Shown: positions 39,452 through 46,883 of the stretch, piece after piece
How the letters are laid out: every line of letters starts with the position of its first letter
How positions within the stretch are numbered: the first letter of the stretch is position 1
Origin: an uncultured Pelagibacteraceae bacterium
Lineage (GTDB): Bacteria > Pseudomonadota > Alphaproteobacteria > Pelagibacterales > Pelagibacteraceae
Reading direction: 5' to 3'
NCBI GenBank assembly: GCA_902609855.1
Contig: CACLTL010000001.1
Coordinates: forward strand, 124,001-188,000
Length of the DNA stretch: 64,000 bases
The notes under the pieces: model-generated
Told to the model about the DNA's origin: nothing
Seen by the model: the letters and a program-made list of their open reading frames with translations, nothing else
The model's database searches: none
Program-made: the position numbers and the translations under genes

Positions 39452-40515
39452 AAATAATTATTTCATTTTTAATTATTATTTTAGTTCAAACTTTTAATCT
39501 AAAAGCTGAAGATTTTAAATTAAATCAAATAATTTCAGGGCTAAATAGCCCATGGAGTTTAACTTTTAAAAACCAAAATGAAATTCTAATGACTGAGAAA
39601 TCTGGTCAAATTTTATTTATTAACATAAAAGATAAAATTATAAAAAATATAAACCATAATTTAGATATATTAGAAGATGGGCAAGGAGGTTTACTTGAAA
39701 TACTTTATCATAATGAAATAATTTTTGTTTCCTATTCAGAAAATAGAGGAAATGGTAAATCAAGTACCTCAGTAGCTTCTGCTAACTTTGATAATAAGAA
39801 TTTAAATTTTAAAAATATTTTTAGAGCTGAGCCAGCAATCAATTCTGGTTATCATTTCGGATCTAGGCTTGTTATAAAAGATAATTTTCTATTTATAACA
39901 GCTGGAGAGAGAGGAGAGGGAATGATTGCACAAGATCCCACAAAACACCCTGGAAGTATTATAAAGATACATTTAGACGGCAAGATTCCGAAAGATAATC
40001 CCAAATTTAATGGTAAAAGTAATTGGCTTCCAGAGATTTACCAAATAGGAGTAAGAAACCCTCAAGGCATGGATGTATCTCCTTATGACAATAAAATTTA
40101 TTTAACAAATCACGGTGCAAGAGGCGGAGATTGGTTTGGTGAAGCTAAGTATGGTGAAAACTATGGTTGGAAAATTTTAGGATGGGGTGGAACAAATTAT
40201 TCAGGAACGAAAATTGGACCGAAATGGAAACCAGGATTTACAAAAGCTATCAAATATTGGGTGCCTTCAATAGCGGTAAGTTCAATGATTATATACAAAG
40301 GAGACGAATTTAAAGAATGGAATGGTGATGCTTTGATAACTTCACTTAAAGATCAATCACTCAGAAAAATAAGATTTAAAGATAATGAATTAATTAATGA
40401 AAAAATTATATTTAAAGGAACTATCGGAAGAATAAGAGATATTGAAATTCAGAGAAACACAGGAAAAATTTTTCTCGTAACAGACGATGGTTCTATTTGG
40501 AGATTACAAAAGTGA
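39448..40515 (+). CDS. Exported PQQ-type soluble sugar dehydrogenase
   Basis: A 355-residue protein of the glucose/sorbosone (aldose sugar) dehydrogenase family, a six-bladed beta-propeller that usually binds PQQ and calcium. A signal peptide covers about residues 1-20 (ending near LKA). Motifs seen: SGLNSPWSLTF, EDGQGGLLEI, the HFGSRLVI segment, and EIYQIGVRNPQGMDVSP with GENYGWKILGWG. It should oxidise a sugar in the periplasm, with no electron acceptor identifiable. It is inserted between lpxI and lpxB with overlaps of 4 bases on each side. Whether the cell makes or imports PQQ cannot be told from this window. Confidence 0.82.
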   Translation: MKIIISFLIIILVQTFNLKAEDFKLNQIISGLNSPWSLTFKNQNEILMTEKSGQILFINIKDKIIKNINHNLDILEDGQGGLLEILYHNEIIFVSYSENRGNGKSSTSVASANFDNKNLNFKNIFRAEPAINSGYHFGSRLVIKDNFLFITAGERGEGMIAQDPTKHPGSIIKIHLDGKIPKDNPKFNGKSNWLPEIYQIGVRNPQGMDVSPYDNKIYLTNHGARGGDWFGEAKYGENYGWKILGWGGTNYSGTKIGPKWKPGFTKAIKYWVPSIAVSSMIIYKGDEFKEWNGDALITSLKDQSLRKIRFKDNELINEKIIFKGTIGRIRDIEIQRNTGKIFLVTDDGSIWRLQK

Positions 40516-41642
40516 AAAAAATATTTGTCCTTACAGGTGAAGCATCAGGAGACAAACTAGCGTCAAAAGTTATAAGTGAATTAAACAAACTTAATTCAAA
40601 TATAGAATACTTATCGGTTGGAGGTGAAAATTTAGGAAAGTTGGGGATAAGATCTATTTATGATCTTAAAGAAATAACATACTTAGGATTTACCAATGTA
40701 TTGTTTAATATTTTTAAGATTAAGAAAAAAATAAAAGATACAGTTAAGGCTATAGAAAAATTTAAACCTGATATATTATTTACAGTCGACAGCCCCGATT
40801 TTACTCTAAGAGTAGCTGAAAGGATTAAAATAAAAAACCCTGAAATTAAAACTATACACTATGTGGCTCCCCAAGTATGGGTTTGGAGGGAAGGTAGAGT
40901 TAAAAAAATTAAAAAATTTATTGACCACATCCTTTTGTTATTTAATTTTGAAAAAAGCTATTTTGAAAAAGAAAATATGAGCTATGAGTTTGTTGGACAC
41001 CCTTTACTCGACTCAACCACTGAAAGCGCGATTGATGTCAATCAAATTTTAGGAAAGAATAAAGCAATAATTTCTATTTTTGCAGGTAGCAGAAAGTCTG
41101 AAATAGATGTTTTAACTCCGATACTTTTAAACTTTATTAAACTTATGAATGAAAAGTATAATGATTTTTCCTTTGTTTTTCATGCTACAAAAGAATATTC
41201 AGATTTAATTCAATTTCACATAAAAAAGAATAATTTAAATAATTGTGAAGTTATAAATGATAGTAAAATTAAAGATCATATTTTAAAAAAATCAGTATTT
41301 GCTGTTTCTAAATCAGGAACAATATCTCTTGAAATATCTAAAGCCAAAATACCGTCAGTAATATTATATAAGATGGGTTTAATAAATTTTTTTATAATAA
41401 AGATGCTAGTAAAAACCAAATTTGCTAATATTATTAATATTGCTGCTAAAAAAGAAATTATACCAGAATTACTCCAATCCAATTGCAATCCACAAAAAAT
41501 ATTTGAAGTTGTTACTAATTATTTAGATAATCCAAACAAAATTGATGAACAAATATCAAAAACACAGAAGATTTTAAAAAGTTTTAAAACTAATACTTTA
41601 TCTTCAACCCTAGCTGCTAAAGCTATAAATAAGTATTTATGA
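40512..41642 (+). CDS. lpxB: Lipid-A-disaccharide synthase
   Basis: A GT19 glycosyltransferase joining two acylated glucosamine units of lipid A, 376 residues from GTG 40512. I chose GTG 40512, which overlaps the upstream TGA as GTGA and begins at KKIFVLTGEASGD, over an in-frame TTG at 40497. Other motifs are HYVAPQVWVWREGR, VGHPLLD and IFAGSRKSEI, plus the acceptor-site SKSGTISLE near the C-terminus. The next gene starts 4 bases inside its end. Confidence 0.95.
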   Translation: MKKIFVLTGEASGDKLASKVISELNKLNSNIEYLSVGGENLGKLGIRSIYDLKEITYLGFTNVLFNIFKIKKKIKDTVKAIEKFKPDILFTVDSPDFTLRVAERIKIKNPEIKTIHYVAPQVWVWREGRVKKIKKFIDHILLLFNFEKSYFEKENMSYEFVGHPLLDSTTESAIDVNQILGKNKAIISIFAGSRKSEIDVLTPILLNFIKLMNEKYNDFSFVFHATKEYSDLIQFHIKKNNLNNCEVINDSKIKDHILKKSVFAVSKSGTISLEISKAKIPSVILYKMGLINFFIIKMLVKTKFANIINIAAKKEIIPELLQSNCNPQKIFEVVTNYLDNPNKIDEQISKTQKILKSFKTNTLSSTLAAKAINKYL

Positions 41643-42568
41643 TCATTTATACTCACAATGATTGCTTAAAAAAATTTAATGGTAATACTCATCCTGAAAG
41701 AAAAGAAAGATTAGAGAGTATTTTAAATTCAATAAAATCATCAAATTTAAAAGTAGAATTTAAAGAAGCACCTTTAGCTGATTTAGAAACCGTTTCGTTA
41801 GTTCATCCAAAACAACATATAGAGCAAATTTTTTCTAACATTCCTAAAGAAGGAATAGTGGGTGTAGAGAAAGAACCTTATGCTGATACTATGCTTTGTC
41901 CTAATAGTAAAAATGCAATTCTAAGATCATGTGGAGCTGGAATTGCTGCAGTTAAGGATCTTATGCTTAAAAATGAGAGAGTGTTTTGTGCTGTAAGACC
42001 ACCAGGCCATCATGCTGAAACTGTAAGAGCTAATGGTTTTTGCTTCATTAATAACATTGCAGTAGCTGCAAGATATTTACAAAAACAATATAAAATAAAC
42101 AAAGTTGCAATAATTGATTTTGATGTTCACCACGGTAATGGAACTCAAGAAATTTTTTATAAAGATCAATCAATAGCATATGGGTCTTCTCATGAATTTC
42201 CTTTATTTCCAGGAACAGGAACAGAAAATGAAACCGGGGTGGGAAATATTTTCAATGCAACTTTAAAAGCTGGTACTACAAGTAAAGATTTTTTTGGAAT
42301 ATTTGATCAAAAAATTCTTAGAGCTATAGATAAATTTAAACCTGAAGTAATTTTAATTTCTGCCGGTTTTGATGCTCATGCAAGAGATCCGTTAGCCAAT
42401 ATCAATTTAGAATCAGAAGATTTTTTTAAAATTACAAAAAATATAGTCGATATTGCCAATATACATTCTAAAGGTAGAGTGATTTCTTTTCTTGAAGGAG
42501 GTTATGATTTACAAGCTTTATCAGAAAGCATTATTGAACACCTTAATGCTTTAAAATCCCATATTTGA
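41639..42568 (+). CDS. Histone-deacetylase-family hydrolase
   Basis: A 309-residue member of the arginase-like deacetylase fold (class II HDAC, acetylpolyamine amidohydrolase and AcuC relatives). The zinc/catalytic motifs are complete: AVRPPGHHAE near residue 122, IDFDVHHGNGTQE near 160, SAGFDAHARDPLA and FLEGGYD. It probably removes acetyl groups from a small amine or protein lysine; the substrate is not shown. It overlaps lpxB by 4 bases, ending the plus-strand run. A small gene on the other strand overlaps its last 18 bases. Confidence 0.87.
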   Translation: MIIYTHNDCLKKFNGNTHPERKERLESILNSIKSSNLKVEFKEAPLADLETVSLVHPKQHIEQIFSNIPKEGIVGVEKEPYADTMLCPNSKNAILRSCGAGIAAVKDLMLKNERVFCAVRPPGHHAETVRANGFCFINNIAVAARYLQKQYKINKVAIIDFDVHHGNGTQEIFYKDQSIAYGSSHEFPLFPGTGTENETGVGNIFNATLKAGTTSKDFFGIFDQKILRAIDKFKPEVILISAGFDAHARDPLANINLESEDFFKITKNIVDIANIHSKGRVISFLEGGYDLQALSESIIEHLNALKSHI

Positions 42569-42673
42569 CCAGTTATCTGGGTCGTTAAATTTTTTTATTT
42601 CTTTTTTAGTTACTGGTCTAAAAAGATAATAAGCAATATATATTGTTAGAAAAAATAAAAAAATTGTTTTCAT
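42551..42673 (-). CDS. 40-residue membrane microprotein (unannotated small ORF)
   Basis: Minus-strand ATG at 42673 to TAA at 42551. The product is 40 residues: a hydrophobic helix (about residues 3-18, with FLFFLTIYIAYYLF) then a polar tail containing RPVTKKEIKKF and NDPDNWSNMGF. The helix-plus-charged-tail layout, and the NDPDNWSNMG end, are unlike random AT-rich sequence. A TATAAT on the same strand (42685 to 42680) lies 7 bases before the start codon, so the mRNA could be almost leaderless. It overlaps the HDAC gene's 3' end by 18 bases. I do not recognise it, and its reality rests on layout alone. Confidence 0.5.
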   Translation of the reverse strand: MKTIFLFFLTIYIAYYLFRPVTKKEIKKFNDPDNWSNMGF

Positions 42674-42698
42674 TTTTTTATTATATTAAACTAATTTT

Positions 42699-43157
42699 AT
42701 GAAATTCAGTAAAAGAAAATTTACAAAAATCCTTAGTTTTTCGGCTTTAGTATTGCTATTTCCAATCAAAACCCTTTTAGCGAATACTAAAAAAATCCTT
42801 AATCCAAACCTATCTAAAGAGCAAAAAAATATCATGTTTAATGAAGGGACTGAAAGACCGTTTACTAGCGATTTATTAAAGGAAAAAAGAAAGGGTTTTT
42901 ACCACTGTGCTAATTGCGGGAATAAACTCTTTGCATCAACTGCTAAATTCGATAGCGGAACTGGCTGGCCCTCTTTTTCTGAAGCTTTACCAGGGGCATT
43001 CAAAACAAAAATAGATTATTCCTTTGGCATGGAGAGAGTAGAGTATCACTGTGCAAAGTGTGGTGCGCACCACGGACATGTTTTTAATGATGGTCCAAAA
43101 GAATCGGGTAAAAGATTTTGTAATAATGGACTCTGTCTAATTTTCAAACCAGAGTAG
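42699..43157 (+). CDS. msrB: Exported peptide-methionine (R)-S-oxide reductase
   Basis: A 152-residue MsrB that reduces methionine-R-sulfoxide in proteins. The zinc ligands are Cys70/Cys73 and Cys118/Cys121, and the catalytic cysteine is Cys141 in KRFCNNG. A hydrophobic N-terminus (about residues 10-28, ending near LLANTKK) suggests export or membrane anchoring, so it would act in the periplasm. The family substrate region GTGWPSF and HHGHVFNDGP is intact. It starts 26 bases from the divergent microprotein gene and stands alone in front of the Pro/Glu-repeat gene. Confidence 0.93.
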   Translation: MKFSKRKFTKILSFSALVLLFPIKTLLANTKKILNPNLSKEQKNIMFNEGTERPFTSDLLKEKRKGFYHCANCGNKLFASTAKFDSGTGWPSFSEALPGAFKTKIDYSFGMERVEYHCAKCGAHHGHVFNDGPKESGKRFCNNGLCLIFKPE

Positions 43158-43160
43158 TTT

Positions 43161-43189
43161 TTTCAAAATAAATTAAAATCTCTTATAAT
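43161..43189 (+). promoter_or_regulatory. Candidate promoter before the Pro/Glu-repeat protein gene
   Basis: A perfect TATAAT at 43184-43189 lies 17 bases after TTTCAA (43161-43166), a weak -35. It would give a leader of about 75 bases before the ATG at 43272. The rest of the 114-base gap holds a weak hairpin possibility (TTCAC 43203-43207 with GTGAA 43238-43242) and no gene. Confidence 0.35.
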
Positions 43190-43271
43190 TTAAGCTTTTT
43201 TGTTCACAGATAGAGCCCAATTTGTCCATGTTTACAAGTGAATTAAATTAATTAAAGTTTAATAATTAATA

Positions 43272-43958
43272 ATGGAGTTAGTCACTATTATTTTTATGGG
43301 TCTAGTAGTTGTGTCTACAGGCATATTTGGTCCAAAAACAAATGGTCCAGATCAAGTTGCGAAAGCTCCAGAAACTCAAGTTACAACTCCTGTAGTTCAA
43401 GAGGCAGAGCCTGAACCAGCAAAAGAACCTGAGCCAGAACCTGAACCAGCAAAAGAACCTGAGGCAGAACCTGAGCCAGAACCTGAACCAGCAAAAGAAC
43501 CGGAGCCTGAGCCGGAGCCTCAAAAAGAAGAACCAAAAGAAGAGGTAAATACTGAAGCAGCACAAGAACAAGATGCGAAACCTGAAGAGGAAGAGGTGCA
43601 GCCAGTTACAGAGGAAACTGCTGAAGCATCAGAGGAAAAAGGATTAAGTATGGTAAATATTCTTTTATATATTCTTGGAGCAATAGCAGTAATTGCAGCT
43701 GGAATATATTTCTTTATGAGAAGAGAACCATCAACTCAAAGTGCAGCAGATATAGCTAGAGCTCAGTCTCAACAAGATCCAACTCCAGAGCCTCAAGAAG
43801 AACCAGCACAAGAGGAAACATATTCAGAACCTGAACCTCAACCAGAACCTGAGCAACCAGTTCAAGAGGAAACGCCATTAGAAACTAATGAGGATGATAA
43901 GCAATCAGAAAATAATGATCAATCATCAAATAACGATGATGAGAATAATAATAGATAA
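43272..43958 (+). CDS. Pro/Glu-repeat acidic membrane protein of unknown function
   Basis: A 228-residue protein I do not recognise. A hydrophobic N-terminus (about residues 2-19) could be a signal anchor. Residues 44-90 are repeats of EPEP, PAKEP and EPEPEPA units; then an acidic stretch reaches about 125, a strong hydrophobic helix spans about 126-148 and ends in MRRE, and a second Pro/Glu/Gln/Asn-rich acidic tail covers 150-228. The layout suggests one or two membrane segments with long extended charged arms. It follows msrB after 114 bases, with a candidate promoter between. At the DNA level, near-identical copies of a repeat start at 43410, 43440 and 43482. Confidence 0.7.
   Translation: MELVTIIFMGLVVVSTGIFGPKTNGPDQVAKAPETQVTTPVVQEAEPEPAKEPEPEPEPAKEPEAEPEPEPEPAKEPEPEPEPQKEEPKEEVNTEAAQEQDAKPEEEEVQPVTEETAEASEEKGLSMVNILLYILGAIAVIAAGIYFFMRREPSTQSAADIARAQSQQDPTPEPQEEPAQEETYSEPEPQPEPEQPVQEETPLETNEDDKQSENNDQSSNNDDENNNR
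43410..43511 (+). repeat. Tandem coding repeat encoding PEPAKEPE units
   Basis: Near-identical units beginning CCTGAACCAGCAAAAGAACC start at 43410, 43440 and 43482. The first unit is 30 bases; the second is 42 bases because of a 12-base insertion of one EPEP block; the third decays into GGAGCC repeats after 43500. The frame is kept throughout, so the copy number could change without breaking the gene. Confidence 0.8.
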
Positions 43959-43962
43959 TTAA

Positions 43963-44730
43963 CTAAAATTTTTTTCCTCCTTCTAAATAAGCACACTTCT
44001 CACATGTTTTTTCAATTTTAGGTGGTTCATCAAGATTTAAAACATCTTTCATTTCAATTAACTTTTCTTCAATCCACGATGTATCTACACGGTATGGTAT
44101 TAATGTTGTTTTGAAGTCTATTTTGTTATCAAATTTATTATTTGTCTTTTCTCCATTACAAACATAAAAAAAAGTTCTATCTGAAACCTCAAAGTGCATT
44201 TTTCTAAAGATATGAACATAAATATCCATCTGTAATTTATAACTAAGATGCCACTCAGCATCGAGATATGAGGAAACAGTTACAGGATAAGTTGATGATT
44301 GGGCTTTATAATCAACTATAACTATTTTCTTTTCATCTAAATCAAACCATAGATCGTCAATACCTCCATGAATAATAAGATTAGTTTTTTCATCTAAATA
44401 TGAAATTCCACCTTTTAAAGAGTTTCTCCATGTATCCAAATCTTTGTGATGATAAGGAATAAAATTTAAATTATGTTTAATCATGATTGGATGCGGTTTT
44501 TGTTCTTTTCTATACTGATCAAATTCTTTTTTTAATAGTTCGTCCACAGCTACGTTTAGAGCCCAACCAGGCATAGAAGGTTCTTTTAGGCCCTTAACTC
44601 GATCTAGATAAAAGCACCGTTTACAACTAAGAAAATTGAAAAATTTTGACCTACTTATTTTAAAAGGGGTGTTTGATTTTTTATCGTAAATGGATGTTTT
44701 TCTCGTTCTGAAAGATACAGCCTCTTTCAT
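43963..44730 (-). CDS. PD-(D/E)XK superfamily nuclease-like protein with two CxxC pairs
   Basis: A 255-residue protein that looks like the RecB-type PD-(D/E)XK nuclease fold. The core is GGIDDLWFD (about 122-130), then IVDYKAQS with Asp140 and Lys142, and a helix with LQMDIYVH giving the conserved glutamine (Gln167). Cysteine pairs flank it: Cys36/Cys39 (SCKRC) and Cys243/Cys246 (CEKC), which could bind iron-sulfur or zinc as in Cas4/AddB relatives. The partner, if any, is not in the window. It is the last gene of the minus-strand run after gltX and ends 4 bases from the convergent Pro/Glu-repeat gene. Confidence 0.75.
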   Translation of the reverse strand: MKEAVSFRTRKTSIYDKKSNTPFKISRSKFFNFLSCKRCFYLDRVKGLKEPSMPGWALNVAVDELLKKEFDQYRKEQKPHPIMIKHNLNFIPYHHKDLDTWRNSLKGGISYLDEKTNLIIHGGIDDLWFDLDEKKIVIVDYKAQSSTYPVTVSSYLDAEWHLSYKLQMDIYVHIFRKMHFEVSDRTFFYVCNGEKTNNKFDNKIDFKTTLIPYRVDTSWIEEKLIEMKDVLNLDEPPKIEKTCEKCAYLEGGKKF

Positions 44731-46119
44731 TTAAACTGATTTTAGTCTTTTTATTACTTCAGCCTTGTCTAAGGATAATATTACATCATATAGACCCGGT
44801 CCAAATCTTGAGCCCACCAAGGCTATTCTCAATGGCTGTCCCACACCTTTAAAATTAGTCTTATGCTTATCTATTAAAGATTTAATTACAGGCTCTAGAG
44901 CTTCTCTAGATAGAGAGGAAAGTTTTTCATATTCATTGATAAAGTCATTTATTACTTTCTTGGATAAATCATCAATTAGTTTTTTATCATCTGCGCCAAC
45001 CTCAATTTTATCATTAATAATATATTGAGCATTATTCCAAATATCCTCTAGAGTTTTTGCTTTATTTTTTAAAAAACCCATTGATTTTAAAAGGACACTC
45101 TCTTTTGCATGATCTATAGGTTTTTTGTATTTCGAAACATATTCTTTGAAGAAATTAAAAAGATCTTTTTCATCTATTGTCTTTATGTACGTTTCATTTA
45201 TTGAATAAATCCTATTCATATCAAGTTTTGAAGGTGATCTACCGACGCCACTTAAATCAAATAAATCAATACTTTCTTGCTTAGTAAAAATCTCTTTATC
45301 TTTATAAGACCATCCTAATCTTAATAAATAATTCCTTAATGCGTCTGAAATAATTCCAATTTTAACATAATCTTCAAGGGTAGATGCATTATCTCTTTTA
45401 GATAATTTTTTCCCCTGTTCACTATGAATTAATGGAATGTGAGCAAAGTTCGGAACGTCCCAACCCATGGCATCATAGATTTGTTTTTGTTTAAAAGAAT
45501 TAATCATATGATCGTCACCTCTTATTACATGAGTAATTTTCATCTCATGATCATCAACTGTTGCTGATAATTGATATGTTGGTGATTTATCTTTTCTTAA
45601 TATTACAAAATCTTCAATTGTAGAATTAGAGATATTTCTTTCTCCTTGAACTAAATCTTTTATAATTGTATTTCCTGAAATTTTACTTTTAAATCTAATT
45701 ACCGGTTTTACACCATCTGGGATTTTAAGGTCTTTAGCATCTCTCCATTTTCTATTATAAACATACGGAATACCTTGTTTTTTACACTTCTTTTTTTGTT
45801 CATCTATTTCTTCTTCAGAACAGTAACATTCATAAGCAAAACCTTTTTTAATGAGCTCTTCAGCGACCGCAACGTGTTTATTGATTTTTTTAGATTGAAT
45901 GTATTCTTCACCATCATGTTCAATGCCAAGCCAAGATAATGAAGAAATAATTTGTTTTTTAAACTCATCTTTTGATCGTTCTTTGTCTGTATCTTCAATT
46001 CTTAAGAAATATTTGCCTTTATTTTTTTTAGCTAAAAGCCAATTAAATAAAGCTGTTCGAACACCACCAATATGAAGAGGCCCAGTAGGAGAGGGCGCAA
46101 ACCTACAATTAAAAGACAT
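44731..46119 (-). CDS. gltX: Glutamyl-tRNA synthetase
   Basis: A 462-residue class I synthetase. The HIGH motif appears as PLHIGGVRTAL near residue 14 and KMSKS as KKLSKRD near residue 238. Catalytic residues are in the Rossmann core and the C-terminus is the alpha-helical anticodon-binding domain. It charges tRNA-Glu, possibly also tRNA-Gln if the cell uses the GatCAB route, which cannot be seen here. The nuclease-like gene starts directly after its stop. Confidence 0.96.
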   Translation of the reverse strand: MSFNCRFAPSPTGPLHIGGVRTALFNWLLAKKNKGKYFLRIEDTDKERSKDEFKKQIISSLSWLGIEHDGEEYIQSKKINKHVAVAEELIKKGFAYECYCSEEEIDEQKKKCKKQGIPYVYNRKWRDAKDLKIPDGVKPVIRFKSKISGNTIIKDLVQGERNISNSTIEDFVILRKDKSPTYQLSATVDDHEMKITHVIRGDDHMINSFKQKQIYDAMGWDVPNFAHIPLIHSEQGKKLSKRDNASTLEDYVKIGIISDALRNYLLRLGWSYKDKEIFTKQESIDLFDLSGVGRSPSKLDMNRIYSINETYIKTIDEKDLFNFFKEYVSKYKKPIDHAKESVLLKSMGFLKNKAKTLEDIWNNAQYIINDKIEVGADDKKLIDDLSKKVINDFINEYEKLSSLSREALEPVIKSLIDKHKTNFKGVGQPLRIALVGSRFGPGLYDVILSLDKAEVIKRLKSV

Positions 46120-46138
46120 TTCTATTAATTAGACTATT

Positions 46139-46813
46139 TTAGTGAAAGTTTCTATATAAAGAAACAAGTTTACCTTGAATTTTTATTCTATTCGCAGCAT
46201 AGATTTTTGTACCGTAGTTTCTATTTGCAGCTTCTAGAGCAATAGTGTTTCCTTTTTTTCTAACTCTTTTTAAAGTTGCTTCCTGGTCATCAATTAAAAC
46301 AACTGCAATCTGTCCACTATCTACATTTGAAGTTTTCTTAACAATTACTGTATCACCATCATTGATACCAGCTTCAATCATTGAATCACCTTTTACTTTT
46401 AGTCCATAATGTTCACCATTATTTTGTAAATCTTCAGGTAAAGCTACTCTATCAACTTCTTGTTGAATTGCTTCTATGGGAGTTCCTGCTGCAATACTTC
46501 CTAAAACAGATACATCAGTTGATTTTGTTTTTTCTTTATCCAATCCACCTTTAATAACGCTTGGTGTGAAAGTATTAAAAATATCATTAGCACTTGCATT
46601 TTCTGGCAATTTAACAACTTCTAAAGCTCTTGCTTTATGAGCTAATCTTTTTACAAATCCTCGCTCTTCTAAAGCAGATATTAATCTATGAATTCCTGAT
46701 TTCGACTTAAGGTTGAGTGAATTTTTCATCTCCTCATATGATGGAGAAATTCCAGAAGATCTTATCTTCTTATTAATGAATATTAGTAAGTTTTTTTGTT
46801 TTTTTGTAAGCAT
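46139..46813 (-). CDS. lexA: SOS response repressor LexA
   Basis: The 224-residue SOS repressor. I start it at the ATG ending at 46813 (MLTKKQ, the usual LexA opening), because GAGG lies 8 bases before it; an in-frame ATG ending at 46831 would add six residues. The N-terminal winged helix (about 1-65) is followed by the Ala-Gly self-cleavage site at about 109-110 (IAAGTP), the catalytic serine in GDSMIEAG at about 144, and the lysine in TLKRVRK at about 182. The operator just upstream argues for autoregulation. It lies between gltX and trpC; moaC, moeA and comEC, often near here in relatives, are absent. Confidence 0.95.
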   Translation of the reverse strand: MLTKKQKNLLIFINKKIRSSGISPSYEEMKNSLNLKSKSGIHRLISALEERGFVKRLAHKARALEVVKLPENASANDIFNTFTPSVIKGGLDKEKTKSTDVSVLGSIAAGTPIEAIQQEVDRVALPEDLQNNGEHYGLKVKGDSMIEAGINDGDTVIVKKTSNVDSGQIAVVLIDDQEATLKRVRKKGNTIALEAANRNYGTKIYAANRIKIQGKLVSLYRNFH

Positions 46814-46835
46814 AGAACAAACCTCGTACATCTAT

Positions 46836-46850
46836 GTTCTATAAAAGTTC
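46836..46850 (-). promoter_or_regulatory. LexA operator (alphaproteobacterial SOS box)
   Basis: GTTC at 46836-46839 and GTTC at 46847-46850 (written on the plus strand) are separated by exactly seven bases, the GTTC-N7-GTTC direct repeat known as the alphaproteobacterial SOS box. It lies 23 to 37 bases before the preferred lexA start, inside the 70-base lexA-trpC gap. LexA bound here would block its own transcription until DNA damage. Confidence 0.8.
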
Positions 46851-46883
46851 TACTTAAATTACAACTTGAAATAAGCCCTTATT

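Noticed and set aside
43190-43271. Riboswitch in the leader of the Pro/Glu-repeat gene
   Set aside because: Only weak AT-rich pairings are visible and no known aptamer signature is present.
43302-43571. 89- and 60-codon minus-strand frames of Phe/Trp/Arg/Leu repeats
   Set aside because: They mirror the Pro/Glu repeat on the plus strand; low-complexity sequence keeps all frames open.
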